This document shows positions 15,671-22,799 of a stretch of 40,499 bases of DNA, one piece after another (the first letter of the stretch is position 1; the number at the start of each line of letters is the position of its first letter). The stretch is from CAYNFH01 sp964396385 (GTDB lineage Bacteria > Armatimonadota > Chthonomonadetes > Chthonomonadales > CAJBBX01). The notes beneath the pieces were generated by a model that was given only the letters and a program-made list of their open reading frames with translations, was not told the DNA's origin and searched no databases. The stretch is from the NCBI GenBank assembly GCA_964396385.1, contig CAYNFH010000028.1, forward strand, positions 1-40,499, given 5' to 3'. The position numbers were made by a program, and so were the translations under genes.

Positions 15671-16573
15671 TTACTCGTTGGCGGCGAAGTCCAGGCTGGA
15701 GAGCCTGGTGGCTAGGCTGGAATATTTGCGGAACTTCGTGCCGCCGTCGTAGCGCAATCCGTTAAAGCCATCCACGTGGCGAGCCGGATAGTGCGTGTGG
15801 GCGGTATCCTGCTCGATAGGGAAAGGGCCGCGGTTGCCGGGGGCTGCGGGAGAGGTCGGCGTAGCCTTGCCGGTGTTGGCGCAGCCCGGCGTCTTGGCGT
15901 GGTCCCACACGAACAGCACGGAGGGGTTCACTACATATCCGTCCGGCTGGCCCATTGGTCCGTTCACGATGTAGCTCATCGCGTAGCCCACCTGGCCCTG
16001 CCGGTAGCTGGGGCAGCGGAATATTTGCTGGTTCTTAACGTAGGGCTGGAGGAATCCCGCCTTGTTCCCCGCATAGTTGTTCGGGAGCGGGACCGTGGGC
16101 TCGGGGCCGCCAGGCAGGCTTCCATCGTAGGGCGCCCACCAGGTCTCCAGCGGTCCCGTGTACTTGGTGGCGCTGGCGAGCGTCTGGCAGAGTGGGTCCA
16201 CACCGGAAGAGGGATCGCAGAAGCGATACCGCGCATTCACCTGGTCGTAGTCCTGCCGGTACATGGCCAGCGCCAGCCCGATCTGCTTCTGGTTGGAGAG
16301 GCAGGCAGAAGCACGCGCCTTCTCACGGGCCTGTGCGAAGACTGGAAAGAGGATAGCGGCCAGCACCGCGATGATGGCGATGACCACGAGCAGCTCTATC
16401 AAGGTGAAGGCAGCCCCCCAAGGGAGTGCTGCGGAGCCTGCGCTCACTCGGCTCCGAGCGCAGCACTCCCCCCCCAATTCTGGGGGAGCCGGATGGGTGT
16501 TCAGGTGTTCAGGTGTTCGGGTGTTCAGGCGCCGGAATCCAGCTTTACCGTGCACAGATGTTCCTAACCTCAT
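15671..16573 (-). CDS. DUF1559-type pseudopilin with H-X9-DG motif and an over-long leader
   Basis: A 300-residue prepilin. The transmembrane signal FTLIELLVVIAIIAVLAAIL starts at Phe56, followed by FPVFAQAREKARASACLSNQ, the usual DUF1559 pattern. The C-terminus carries the exact H-x9-D-G motif (HVDGFNGLRYDG). The start at 16573 has a strong AGAGGAG 6-7 bases upstream, so the leader is about 55 residues instead of the usual 5-20. Residues 14-53 of the leader are encoded by repeat DNA, and the residue before Phe is Ala, not Gly. Processing may still occur, since prepilin peptidases accept some -1 Ala. It is divergent from the XRE regulator at 16675. Confidence 0.88.
   Translation of the reverse strand: MRLGTSVHGKAGFRRLNTRTPEHLNTHPAPPELGGECCARSRVSAGSAALPWGAAFTLIELLVVIAIIAVLAAILFPVFAQAREKARASACLSNQKQIGLALAMYRQDYDQVNARYRFCDPSSGVDPLCQTLASATKYTGPLETWWAPYDGSLPGGPEPTVPLPNNYAGNKAGFLQPYVKNQQIFRCPSYRQGQVGYAMSYIVNGPMGQPDGYVVNPSVLFVWDHAKTPGCANTGKATPTSPAAPGNRGPFPIEQDTAHTHYPARHVDGFNGLRYDGGTKFRKYSSLATRLSSLDFAANE
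16413..16490. repeat. G/C palindrome split by a second hairpin, inside the pilin leader
   Basis: GCCCCCCA (16413-16420) and CCCCCAATTCTGGGGGAG (16471-16488) are the two parts of the dispersed palindrome also seen at 25.5 and 35.3 kb. Between them sits a 50-base hairpin whose arms GGGAGTGCTGCG (16422-16433) and CGCAGCACTCCC (16459-16470) are perfect complements. This looks like one repeat inserted in another. It is read in frame on the minus strand. Confidence 0.8.
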
Positions 16574-16662
16574 ATGTTTCTCCTCTTGCCCGAGCGCAAG
16601 TAGAATAGGCGGTGTGCCAATTATACTTGCACCAGTTACTTCCTGCAACCTGAACACCTGAA
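16500..16662. repeat. Inverted pair of GTTCAGG arrays around the pilin start
   Basis: TTCAGGTGTTCAGGT at 16500-16514 (part of a longer GTGTTCAG array to 16529) recurs as its exact reverse complement at 16648-16662. The pair brackets the ribosome-binding site and start of the pseudopilin. The left array is inside its coding region and the right one is 13 bases before the XRE gene start. Confidence 0.85.
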
Positions 16663-16674
16663 TAACCAGTAGCG

Positions 16675-17835
16675 ATGTCCAAGAACGAACACGGCCTGCA
16701 TAACAACCTCCGCGCGGCGCGAGCGCGAATGGGCTGGAGCCAGCAAGAGCTGGCCAGCCGCAGCGGCGTGACACGCCAGACCGTGAGCGGCGTGGAGCAG
16801 GGCGACTTCGCCCCTACCGCCGTGGTGGCGCTGCGGATCGCACGCGCGCTGGGCCGGACCGTAGAGGAGCTCTTCTGGCTGGAGGAGGACCTGCCCACGA
16901 TCGAGGCGCACGCGGCGGGCACGGCGTCCGGGGAGACGCTTTCCCGGGTGGCGCTGGCGCGCATCGACGGGCGCTGGGTAGCGCACCCCCTTGCGGCGGA
17001 TTCCGCCTTCCGCCTGGAGACGGTGCCGGCGGACGGGGTCGCGGCCAATGCTCCGCGGGGCGAGGCGCTCTGGGTGCGGCTGCTGGACACGCCAGAGCGC
17101 GTGGCCCAGTCGGTAATCCTGGCCGGCTGCACCCCGGCCCTCTCGCTTTGGGCGCGGTCCGCGGAGAGGTACCATCCGGGGCTGCGGGTGCACTGGACGC
17201 ACGCCAACAGCATGGAGGCTTTGCAGAGCCTTTTGCGTGGGGAGGTGCACGCGGCGGGGATGCACCTTTACGACCCTGTATCCGGCGAGTTCAACGCGCC
17301 ATTCGTGCGAGAGGCGCTGCAAGGAGGCGAGCGGGGCGCGGTGTCGCTGGTAAACCTGGGCGTGTGGGAGGAGGGTTTGCTGATGGCGCCGGGCAGCCCG
17401 CTCGGAATACGGTCGGTGGCCGACCTGACCCGACCTGAGGTGCGGCTGGTCAATCGGGAAGACGGGGCGGGCTCACGGCTCATCCTGGACGCAGAGCTGG
17501 AGAGGCACAAAGTCCCAACCGGCGAGATCCAGGGTTACGACAGCATCGCGCGGTCGCACCAGGAGGTAGCGCGCCGCGTGCGAAGCGGCCAGGCACATGT
17601 GGGTGTCAGCACGGGCGCTATGGCCGCTATCTACGGTCTGTCGTTTGTGCCGCTCCGGGAAGTGCGATACGACCTCGCGTTCCACAAGGAGCACCTGTCC
17701 CTGGAGCCGATCCAGGAGCTTCTCTCCACCCTCAGCCAACGCTGGGTGCGCACCCAACTCCAGATGCTGGGAGGCTATGACACCACCCGAACCGGTGAGA
17801 TAGTTGCGGAGATAGAAGCGCCGGCGGCCACATAG
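16675..17835 (+). CDS. XRE-family regulator with periplasmic-binding-like ligand domain
   Basis: A 386-residue one-component regulator. Residues 10-66 are an XRE helix-turn-helix (LRAARARMGWSQQELASRSG, then TRQTVSGVEQGDFAPT). Residues 150-350 match the PBP-like domain of molybdate-type regulators (VILAGCTPALSLWARSAERY, LRGEVHAAGMHLYDPVSGEF, LVNREDGAGSRLILD, VRSGQAHVGVSTGAMAAIYG). In known relatives this domain binds a small anion such as molybdate or tungstate and modulates DNA binding. The gene is divergent from the pseudopilin with 101 bases between, so it may regulate itself or that gene. No modABC is nearby; ligand unknown. Confidence 0.85.
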   Translation: MSKNEHGLHNNLRAARARMGWSQQELASRSGVTRQTVSGVEQGDFAPTAVVALRIARALGRTVEELFWLEEDLPTIEAHAAGTASGETLSRVALARIDGRWVAHPLAADSAFRLETVPADGVAANAPRGEALWVRLLDTPERVAQSVILAGCTPALSLWARSAERYHPGLRVHWTHANSMEALQSLLRGEVHAAGMHLYDPVSGEFNAPFVREALQGGERGAVSLVNLGVWEEGLLMAPGSPLGIRSVADLTRPEVRLVNREDGAGSRLILDAELERHKVPTGEIQGYDSIARSHQEVARRVRSGQAHVGVSTGAMAAIYGLSFVPLREVRYDLAFHKEHLSLEPIQELLSTLSQRWVRTQLQMLGGYDTTRTGEIVAEIEAPAAT

Positions 17836-18059
17836 GGCCGCCCCTACAAAGTTTGTCAGCCTTGTTTGGTCAGACAGGCGGTTTACCGCCTGGGCCGCTT
17901 CGGGTCCGCTATACTGAACGATGAGATTTCGCACGTTACGCTTGCTAATGGCAGTTCTGGCCTTGCTGCAGTGCGACGGGACGGCGCGGGCTATCGCTGG
18001 CGCGTGTGGGGCGGCCCCAACGCCGGCTGGTCCGCGGTGGGGCTAACGGCGGGAGTGGA
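17836..18059 (+). other. Intergenic region with hairpin and small open frame
   Basis: It contains a short GGGCCGCCCCTACA element (17835-17848), related to the longer dispersed repeat at 19.28 and 37.31 kb. A perfect 7-bp hairpin follows, CAGGCGG-ttta-CCGCCTG (17875-17892), which may terminate the XRE transcript. A TATACT at 17910-17915 precedes a 41-codon frame from ATG 17921 to TAA 18046 whose N-terminus looks like a signal peptide (MRFRTLRLLMAVLALLQC). That frame may be a tiny exported peptide or the relic of a truncated gene. Confidence 0.35.
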
Positions 18060-19187
18060 GTGATAGACGCGTTCAGGAAGGCGGAGGAGGTGGGGACGGG
18101 CGGCGCGCGGACGCTGCCCGGCCGGTTCTTCACTTCGGCCGACATCTTCCAGCAGGAGCTGGAGAAGATCTTCTTGGAGCGATGGATCTGCGCCGGACGG
18201 GAGGAGCTGCTTCCGGAGAGGGGAAGCTACTTTGTCCGGTCCATCGGCACGGAGAGCGTGATCCTGCTGCGGGATGGGGAAGGGGCGGTCCGTGCGTTCC
18301 ATAACGTCTGCCGCCACCGCGGTTCGCGGCTGTGCGAGGAGACCTCCGGCCGCTTCAACCGGACTGTCCGGTGTCCCTATCATGCCTGGACGTACGGGCT
18401 GGATGGGCGGCTGCAGGGCGCGCCCGGCATGGATGGCGTGGCGGGCTTCGACCGTACAGAGTATCCCCTCCACCCGGTGGCGCTGGCGCGGTGGGAGGGC
18501 TTCTTGTTCATCTCCCTTTCGCCGAAGCCGGAGCCGTTCGAACAGTCGCACGCCCCGCTTCTCGGCCGGTTCGCGCAGTACAACCTTCCGCGTCTCCGGT
18601 CCGTGCGCCGCATAGACTACGACGTGGGGGCCAACTGGAAGCTCATCTTCCAGAACTACTCCGAGTGCTACCACTGCCCGCCGGTCCATCCGGCGCTCGT
18701 GAGGCTAACGCCGGCCGATAGCGGCGAGAACGACCTGACCAGCGGCCCGTTTCTGGGCGGGTACATGACAGTCTCGCCAGGCCATGAGAGCCTCACCCTG
18801 ACCGGCCGCGCCTGCGCCGTCGCCGTGGGAGACCTGCCGGATGAGGATCTGCGCCGGGTCTACTACTACACCCTCTTCCCGAACATGCTCCTGAGCCTGC
18901 ACCCGGACTACGTGATGGCGCACACGCTCTGGCGGATGGCTCCCGACCGTACCATTATAGAGTGCGAGTGGCTCTTCCACCCGGATGCGGCGGCGCAGCC
19001 CGGCTTCCAGCCGGACGACGGAGTGGCTTTCTGGGACCGCACGAACCGGGAGGACTGGCACATCTGCGAGCAGAGCCAGCTTGGAGTATCTTCCCGGGCC
19101 TACACGCCCGGCCCGTACTCGCCGCGCGAGAGCATCTCGGCGGCCTTCGACCGCGAGCTCCTGCGGGCTTTGGGGATGGACGGTTAG
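18060..19187 (+). CDS. Rieske-type ring-hydroxylating oxygenase, large subunit
   Basis: A 375-residue protein read from GTG 18060, which follows a GGGAG stretch; an upstream ATG at 18006 would add 18 unlikely residues. The Rieske cluster is bound by Cys84 and His86 (CRHRGS) and Cys105 and His108 (CPYHAW). The mononuclear iron site is His205 and His210 (ECYHCPPVHP) with Asp332 (EDWHICEQ). This is the alpha subunit architecture of aromatic or quaternary-amine oxygenases, which insert O2 into organic substrates using electrons from a ferredoxin/reductase. All ligands are intact. No reductase, ferredoxin or small subunit lies nearby, so electron partners must come from elsewhere. Substrate unknown. 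Confidence 0.9.
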   Translation: MIDAFRKAEEVGTGGARTLPGRFFTSADIFQQELEKIFLERWICAGREELLPERGSYFVRSIGTESVILLRDGEGAVRAFHNVCRHRGSRLCEETSGRFNRTVRCPYHAWTYGLDGRLQGAPGMDGVAGFDRTEYPLHPVALARWEGFLFISLSPKPEPFEQSHAPLLGRFAQYNLPRLRSVRRIDYDVGANWKLIFQNYSECYHCPPVHPALVRLTPADSGENDLTSGPFLGGYMTVSPGHESLTLTGRACAVAVGDLPDEDLRRVYYYTLFPNMLLSLHPDYVMAHTLWRMAPDRTIIECEWLFHPDAAAQPGFQPDDGVAFWDRTNREDWHICEQSQLGVSSRAYTPGPYSPRESISAAFDRELLRALGMDG

Positions 19188-19255
19188 TGATCGACTGAGC
19201 CAAGCATTGGTGTGTAAGGACAGTGAAGTTACCACGTACGTTTTGGTTCGCTGCG

Positions 19256-19312
19256 GCTCGGCAGGAGCCTCGCCCTCCCTGGCGGGCCGGGACGGCGCCC
19301 GGCCCCTACAGC
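19256..19312. repeat. Two adjacent REP-like elements
   Basis: Element one (19256-19279, GCTCGGCAGGAGCCTCGCCC...) has a 24-base copy with two mismatches at 27725-27748. Element two (19282-19312) is identical over 31 bases to 37312-37342; it begins GCGGGCCGGGACGGCGCCCG and ends CCCCTACAGC, and its core is palindromic. They fill the gap between the Rieske gene and the convergent anti-sigma gene. Confidence 0.85.
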
Positions 19313-19374
19313 CTCTGTTACCTGTTTCCACTTGACGTGGGGCTTGCCCCCGAACACTACGAGGACTAAACAAG

Positions 19375-22059
19375 CTAACGGGTGAAGCGCTGGGGGCGGA
19401 TGCCCTGGACCAGGAAGGCTTCGCCCTTCTGGTTGAAATTCGTTACGGCAAAGATACCTCCGCTCCGCTTGATCTGATCCGGTTTGGCGTCCGGATCCAG
19501 CTTGCGGGCTTCGGCCAGCGCCTCCTCGGGCGTCTTGGCGGCCACCACCGGCTTGCGGTTTTCCGCTAGCTGCCGGTCGCCGGGGTAGTGGGGTACCCAG
19601 GAGTACCAGCCGGACGGCACGTAGTCCACGCGGAACCGGCCCTCCCGGGGCGCCCACGGCCCGCGGTCTTTGGCCAGGAGATCCAGGAGCTGCCGCTGCT
19701 GCTCCGGCGGCAGGGCGCTGAGCGCGGCGCCCTCCGGCTCAAAGAATTTGGCGCGCAGCGGGGGCGGACATCCCGCCAGCAGCCTGGCGAACGGACGCGG
19801 TGAGTAGTAGCCGATGGGCCGGTGCAGGGCATCCCACTCCTCCAGCCCCCAGCAGGCGACCATCGCGTCGCCGATCACCTTCGAGTCGAGCTGCTCATCC
19901 GAGAGGGAGGCCATCTCCAGCACGTCATCCAGGGGCAGGCCCTGGTTGGCATCACTGTCGTGCCGCCACCGCTCCAGCAGACGGTTGGGGACCTCCTTCT
20001 GCTTGTCCCAGAAGAAGCTGACGCTGCGCGCTTGCAGGAAGCCGTCCTCCATCTTCCAGTGCACGCCCATGGTGTCTCCGATGCGGCACAGCGCGTCGAA
20101 GAGCGGTGCGTTATCCGCCTGCAGCTCGGCGGCCGGATAGAGCTTCATGTAGCTGTCCGCCACGACGGGAAGGCCGGTCTGCCGGTGCACCTCTTCCCAG
20201 ACGTCCGCGCTCTGCACGTGCGGGGTGGTGGTGATGCCTCGCTGGTACCGGTCCATCGGGATGAAGCTATCCGTGGCGAAGCTCGGCATTGGGCCCGGGT
20301 CCGCGGCATCGGCGTGCTTGCCCCGCGTGCGCGGGCAGACATGCCTGGGGTGGAGCGAGACGGTCTTTGCCAGCGCGGGGTCGCGGCGGAGCGCCGCGTC
20401 CTGGCGCGCGTTGCCCGGCTTCGAGACGGAGGGACTGCGGCCGGTGGCCAGGGTATGCTCGCCGCTGTAGCCCGCGCCCACGTAGCCGTCCGGCATTACC
20501 TGGTGGATGCCCACGTCCGCGGAGAGGGAGAGCTGCCCCAGCTCCGAGCGGTCGATGTGGAGGGTGATCATCCCATTGACGCCCGGCCGATCGTTGAAGA
20601 CACCTTCCGGGCCGTGGAGCCTGGGAAATGCCTGGACCACCGCGCTGTTCAGGTCCGGTGAGAGACGGTGGGACGGGTCCGTGGACCAGCCGCTGAAAGA
20701 GAGCTTCTGGCCGCTCCGCAGCGCCATCAGGTCGGAAGGGGAGAGCTCGCGGACCAGCGCTGCGGCCGCCGCGGACTCCGTTCCCGGCTTGGGCGGGTTC
20801 GCGGCGAGCTGCGCCTCCATGTCCACCAGCGCGGCGTTGAGGTCCTGGTTGCACAGCTCCTGCTCCGCCAACTGGGCGCGCAGGTCCTGAGTGAGCTCGT
20901 AGGCGTAGCGGCCGTCCTCGCCCGTGCGCGCCCAGCGGTAGCCGAATACGTGCGTGATCTGGCGCATGAGGTCCCGCAGCGGGGTGTTCTGGCAGAAGAT
21001 GGTGGCCTTTTCATCCGCCACGGAGCGGGCGGCCTGGAGGTCGATTCCGCTGGTGTCGGAGAGCTGCCGGCAGAGGTCGGAGAAGGCGGTGGCTTTCGCC
21101 GCCAGCGTTACGCGCCGGGTCAGCCGGCTGTCGACGATCTCCTTCTGGCGGCGGTAGGAGTCGAGGGCCGCCACCAGCGCGCGCCGCTCCAGTCCGGCGA
21201 TACGGGGGAAGGGGACGGCCACAAAGTCGTCACCACGGCGGGCTTCGCGGTCGATGCGAGCCTGGAGCGCTTCGGCGGTGTTCTCCGATACGCCGGCCCA
21301 GCGGAAGAGGGCCGGGACGGAGTCCCCGTTGACGTAGGCCATGTCGTCGGCCGGACGGGCAGGCCGCATGATTTCCGGTTCTCGAATTTTGGTTTTCGAG
21401 GTTGGCGCGGGCGCACGGAATGGGGGCCGCGGCGTCGCTACGTGCCCACGCCACGGCGGCCGTCGGACAAAGGTCCTCGGCTGGGTAGCCCCAAGGGGCC
21501 GAGCGTCCGCCTGCGCGGACGCGGGGCGTACAGGATGGTTGGACGGCGTCGGCGGCGGAGCGAGGGCGAGCTTCCGGGGGTCTGATCCGGCCAGCGAGGC
21601 CGGGTGGCTGCGCGTCAGGTGGGCACCCACGTACGTAGCGAGGAGCACGGCGGCACAGGCTGCAGCGGCGGCCCAACGCCGCGCGACGACCGAGGGGCGG
21701 GAGCCGGAGGCTGAACCCTCCGGCTGACGGGCGCTACGCGCCGTCTGCCCGCCTTCGCGGGCAGGTTGGGGGCCGGCGGTGCGTGAAGGAAGGGCCCAGC
21801 GCAGACGGTCGGCGTGGTGCGAATCTTGGTCTACTGCGGCGCGGAAGGCAGACCAGTCCGCCCGGTCATCGGCGGGCGATTGGCGGCGGTAGCCGTCCAG
21901 AAACGCAGCGGCCACGCGGTACTCCTCCGAGACCTGCCGGCAGCCGGGACAGGCCGCCAGGTGGCGCACGAGGCACAGACGGTCGCGCTGGGACAGCTCC
22001 AGGTCCTCGCCGGCCGCCAGGAGCCGTCGCGCGTACCGGCACTCATTTCGCAATAGCAT
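19375..22059 (-). CDS. Large membrane anti-sigma factor with STN-like extracytoplasmic domain
   Basis: An 894-residue protein. The N-terminal zinc anti-sigma domain has Cys7 and His33-x3-Cys37-x2-Cys40. A cytoplasmic linker (45-128) precedes one transmembrane segment (129-147), then a Pro-rich stalk and a large outer region. Residues 320-390 (AFSDLCRQLSDTSGIDLQAA ... LRDLMRQITHVFGYRW) resemble the secretin/TonB short N-terminal (STN) domain; a second similar stretch is at about 640-700 (DVWEEVHRQTGLPVVADSYM). It lies 3 bases after the sigma gene, in the classic sigma/anti-sigma order, and would hold the sigma factor at the membrane until an outside signal arrives. Repeat DNA forms part of the linker at residues 97-119. 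Confidence 0.82.
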   Translation of the reverse strand: MLLRNECRYARRLLAAGEDLELSQRDRLCLVRHLAACPGCRQVSEEYRVAAAFLDGYRRQSPADDRADWSAFRAAVDQDSHHADRLRWALPSRTAGPQPAREGGQTARSARQPEGSASGSRPSVVARRWAAAAACAAVLLATYVGAHLTRSHPASLAGSDPRKLALAPPPTPSNHPVRPASAQADARPLGATQPRTFVRRPPWRGHVATPRPPFRAPAPTSKTKIREPEIMRPARPADDMAYVNGDSVPALFRWAGVSENTAEALQARIDREARRGDDFVAVPFPRIAGLERRALVAALDSYRRQKEIVDSRLTRRVTLAAKATAFSDLCRQLSDTSGIDLQAARSVADEKATIFCQNTPLRDLMRQITHVFGYRWARTGEDGRYAYELTQDLRAQLAEQELCNQDLNAALVDMEAQLAANPPKPGTESAAAAALVRELSPSDLMALRSGQKLSFSGWSTDPSHRLSPDLNSAVVQAFPRLHGPEGVFNDRPGVNGMITLHIDRSELGQLSLSADVGIHQVMPDGYVGAGYSGEHTLATGRSPSVSKPGNARQDAALRRDPALAKTVSLHPRHVCPRTRGKHADAADPGPMPSFATDSFIPMDRYQRGITTTPHVQSADVWEEVHRQTGLPVVADSYMKLYPAAELQADNAPLFDALCRIGDTMGVHWKMEDGFLQARSVSFFWDKQKEVPNRLLERWRHDSDANQGLPLDDVLEMASLSDEQLDSKVIGDAMVACWGLEEWDALHRPIGYYSPRPFARLLAGCPPPLRAKFFEPEGAALSALPPEQQRQLLDLLAKDRGPWAPREGRFRVDYVPSGWYSWVPHYPGDRQLAENRKPVVAAKTPEEALAEARKLDPDAKPDQIKRSGGIFAVTNFNQKGEAFLVQGIRPQRFTR
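21702..21764. repeat. Three consecutive hairpins inside the anti-sigma gene
   Basis: AGCCGGAGG/CCTCCGGCT (21702-21710 with 21717-21725), an imperfect GACGG-GCGC palindrome (21726-21745) and CTGCCCGC-cttc-GCGGGCAG (21745-21764) follow one another without gaps. The DNA is read in frame as residues 99-119 of the cytoplasmic linker, a sequence rich in Gly, Ala, Arg and Glu with no domain character. Confidence 0.75.
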
Positions 22060-22062
22060 GGC

Positions 22063-22653
22063 TCACTCTCCCTCGGCCAGGATAGCCTTCACACGCATCC
22101 GGAGCATCGCCCTGGCCCGGAACAGCCGCACCGCCGCGCTGGCCCGGGTGCAGCCCGCAATGCGGGCGATCTCCTCCATGGGCAGCCCCTCCACGTCCCG
22201 CAGGACGATGATCTCGCGGGCGGAGGCGGGCAGGTGGTCCAGCACGCGGTGGATCACGGCCGCCATCTGGGCGTCGGAGACGGCGTCGAACGGGTCGGGA
22301 TAGTGCGTGGACTGCTCCTGTCGCAGGCTCGGCAGCGCCTCCAGGCCGGTCTCCCGCCGCACGTGGGCTTTGCGGGAGTGGGTTCGGCACAGGTTGGTGC
22401 AGATGGTAAAGAGCCAGGTCTTGAGGGCGCAGTCCCCGCGGAAGGACCCGATGGACCTCCACGCACAGAGGAAGGTCTCCTGCCGGATGTCGTGCGCGTC
22501 CTCCTCCCTGCCCAGCAGATGGTAGGCGTGGCGGAAGACGGCTTCGGCGTGCGTATCGTAGAGGTCCGCAAGGGCGTCGACGTCGCCCGCGCGCAGGCGT
22601 TCCAGCAGGGAGCTCTGCGGCAGACTCATCGCGACCTCGGTGCTCGCCAACAT
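22063..22653 (-). CDS. ECF-type RNA polymerase sigma factor
   Basis: A 196-residue sigma-70 family factor of extracytoplasmic-function type. Region 2 is seen in ALADLYDTHAEAVFRHAYHL, EDAHDIRQETFLCAWRSIGS and FRGDCALKTWLFTICTNLCR. Region 4 is in LDHLPASAREIIVLRDVEGL, then PMEEIARIAGCTRASAAVRL and FRARAMLR. It directs RNA polymerase to promoters of a stress or envelope regulon. The start at 22653 is chosen because AAGGAGG lies upstream, though 13 bases away; Met at 22629 would give 188 residues. It is followed after 3 bases by the anti-sigma gene. A 24-bp palindrome lies about 80-105 bases upstream of the start. Confidence 0.93.
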   Translation of the reverse strand: MLASTEVAMSLPQSSLLERLRAGDVDALADLYDTHAEAVFRHAYHLLGREEDAHDIRQETFLCAWRSIGSFRGDCALKTWLFTICTNLCRTHSRKAHVRRETGLEALPSLRQEQSTHYPDPFDAVSDAQMAAVIHRVLDHLPASAREIIVLRDVEGLPMEEIARIAGCTRASAAVRLFRARAMLRMRVKAILAEGE

Positions 22654-22735
22654 GCGTTGTCCGGCGCCTCCTTCAGATGTTTGACTGGGTTGCCGGCCCG
22701 GGATTAACGGAATCTTTGGAGCTTCTCTGGGCGGC

Positions 22736-22759
22736 AATTTGACACGCGCGTGTCAAATT
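22736..22759. promoter_or_regulatory. Perfect 24-bp palindrome upstream of the sigma factor gene
   Basis: The half-site AATTTGACACGC is followed by its exact reverse complement, with no spacer. It lies in the 5' region of the sigma operon, contains a TTGACA on each strand, and is far more A/T-rich at its ends than its surroundings. It could be an operator for a dimeric regulator or part of the promoter. No good -10 box was found at the right spacing. Confidence 0.55.
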
Positions 22760-22760
22760 C

Positions 22761-22793
22761 GGGAGTCGTGAGTCGGGAGTCGGGAGTCGTGAG
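22761..22793. repeat. GGGAGTC/GTGAGTC tandem array
   Basis: Four to five 7-8 base units of GGGAGTC and GTGAGTC type lie directly beside the 24-bp palindrome. The array is built like those at 10.3, 16.5 and 28.7 kb but with a different unit. Confidence 0.7.
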
Positions 22794-22799
22794 ATCGGA

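Noticed and set aside
14942..16573. A type IV pilus or type II secretion locus
   Set aside because: Only two pseudopilins are present; no ATPase, inner-membrane platform, secretin or peptidase gene was found.
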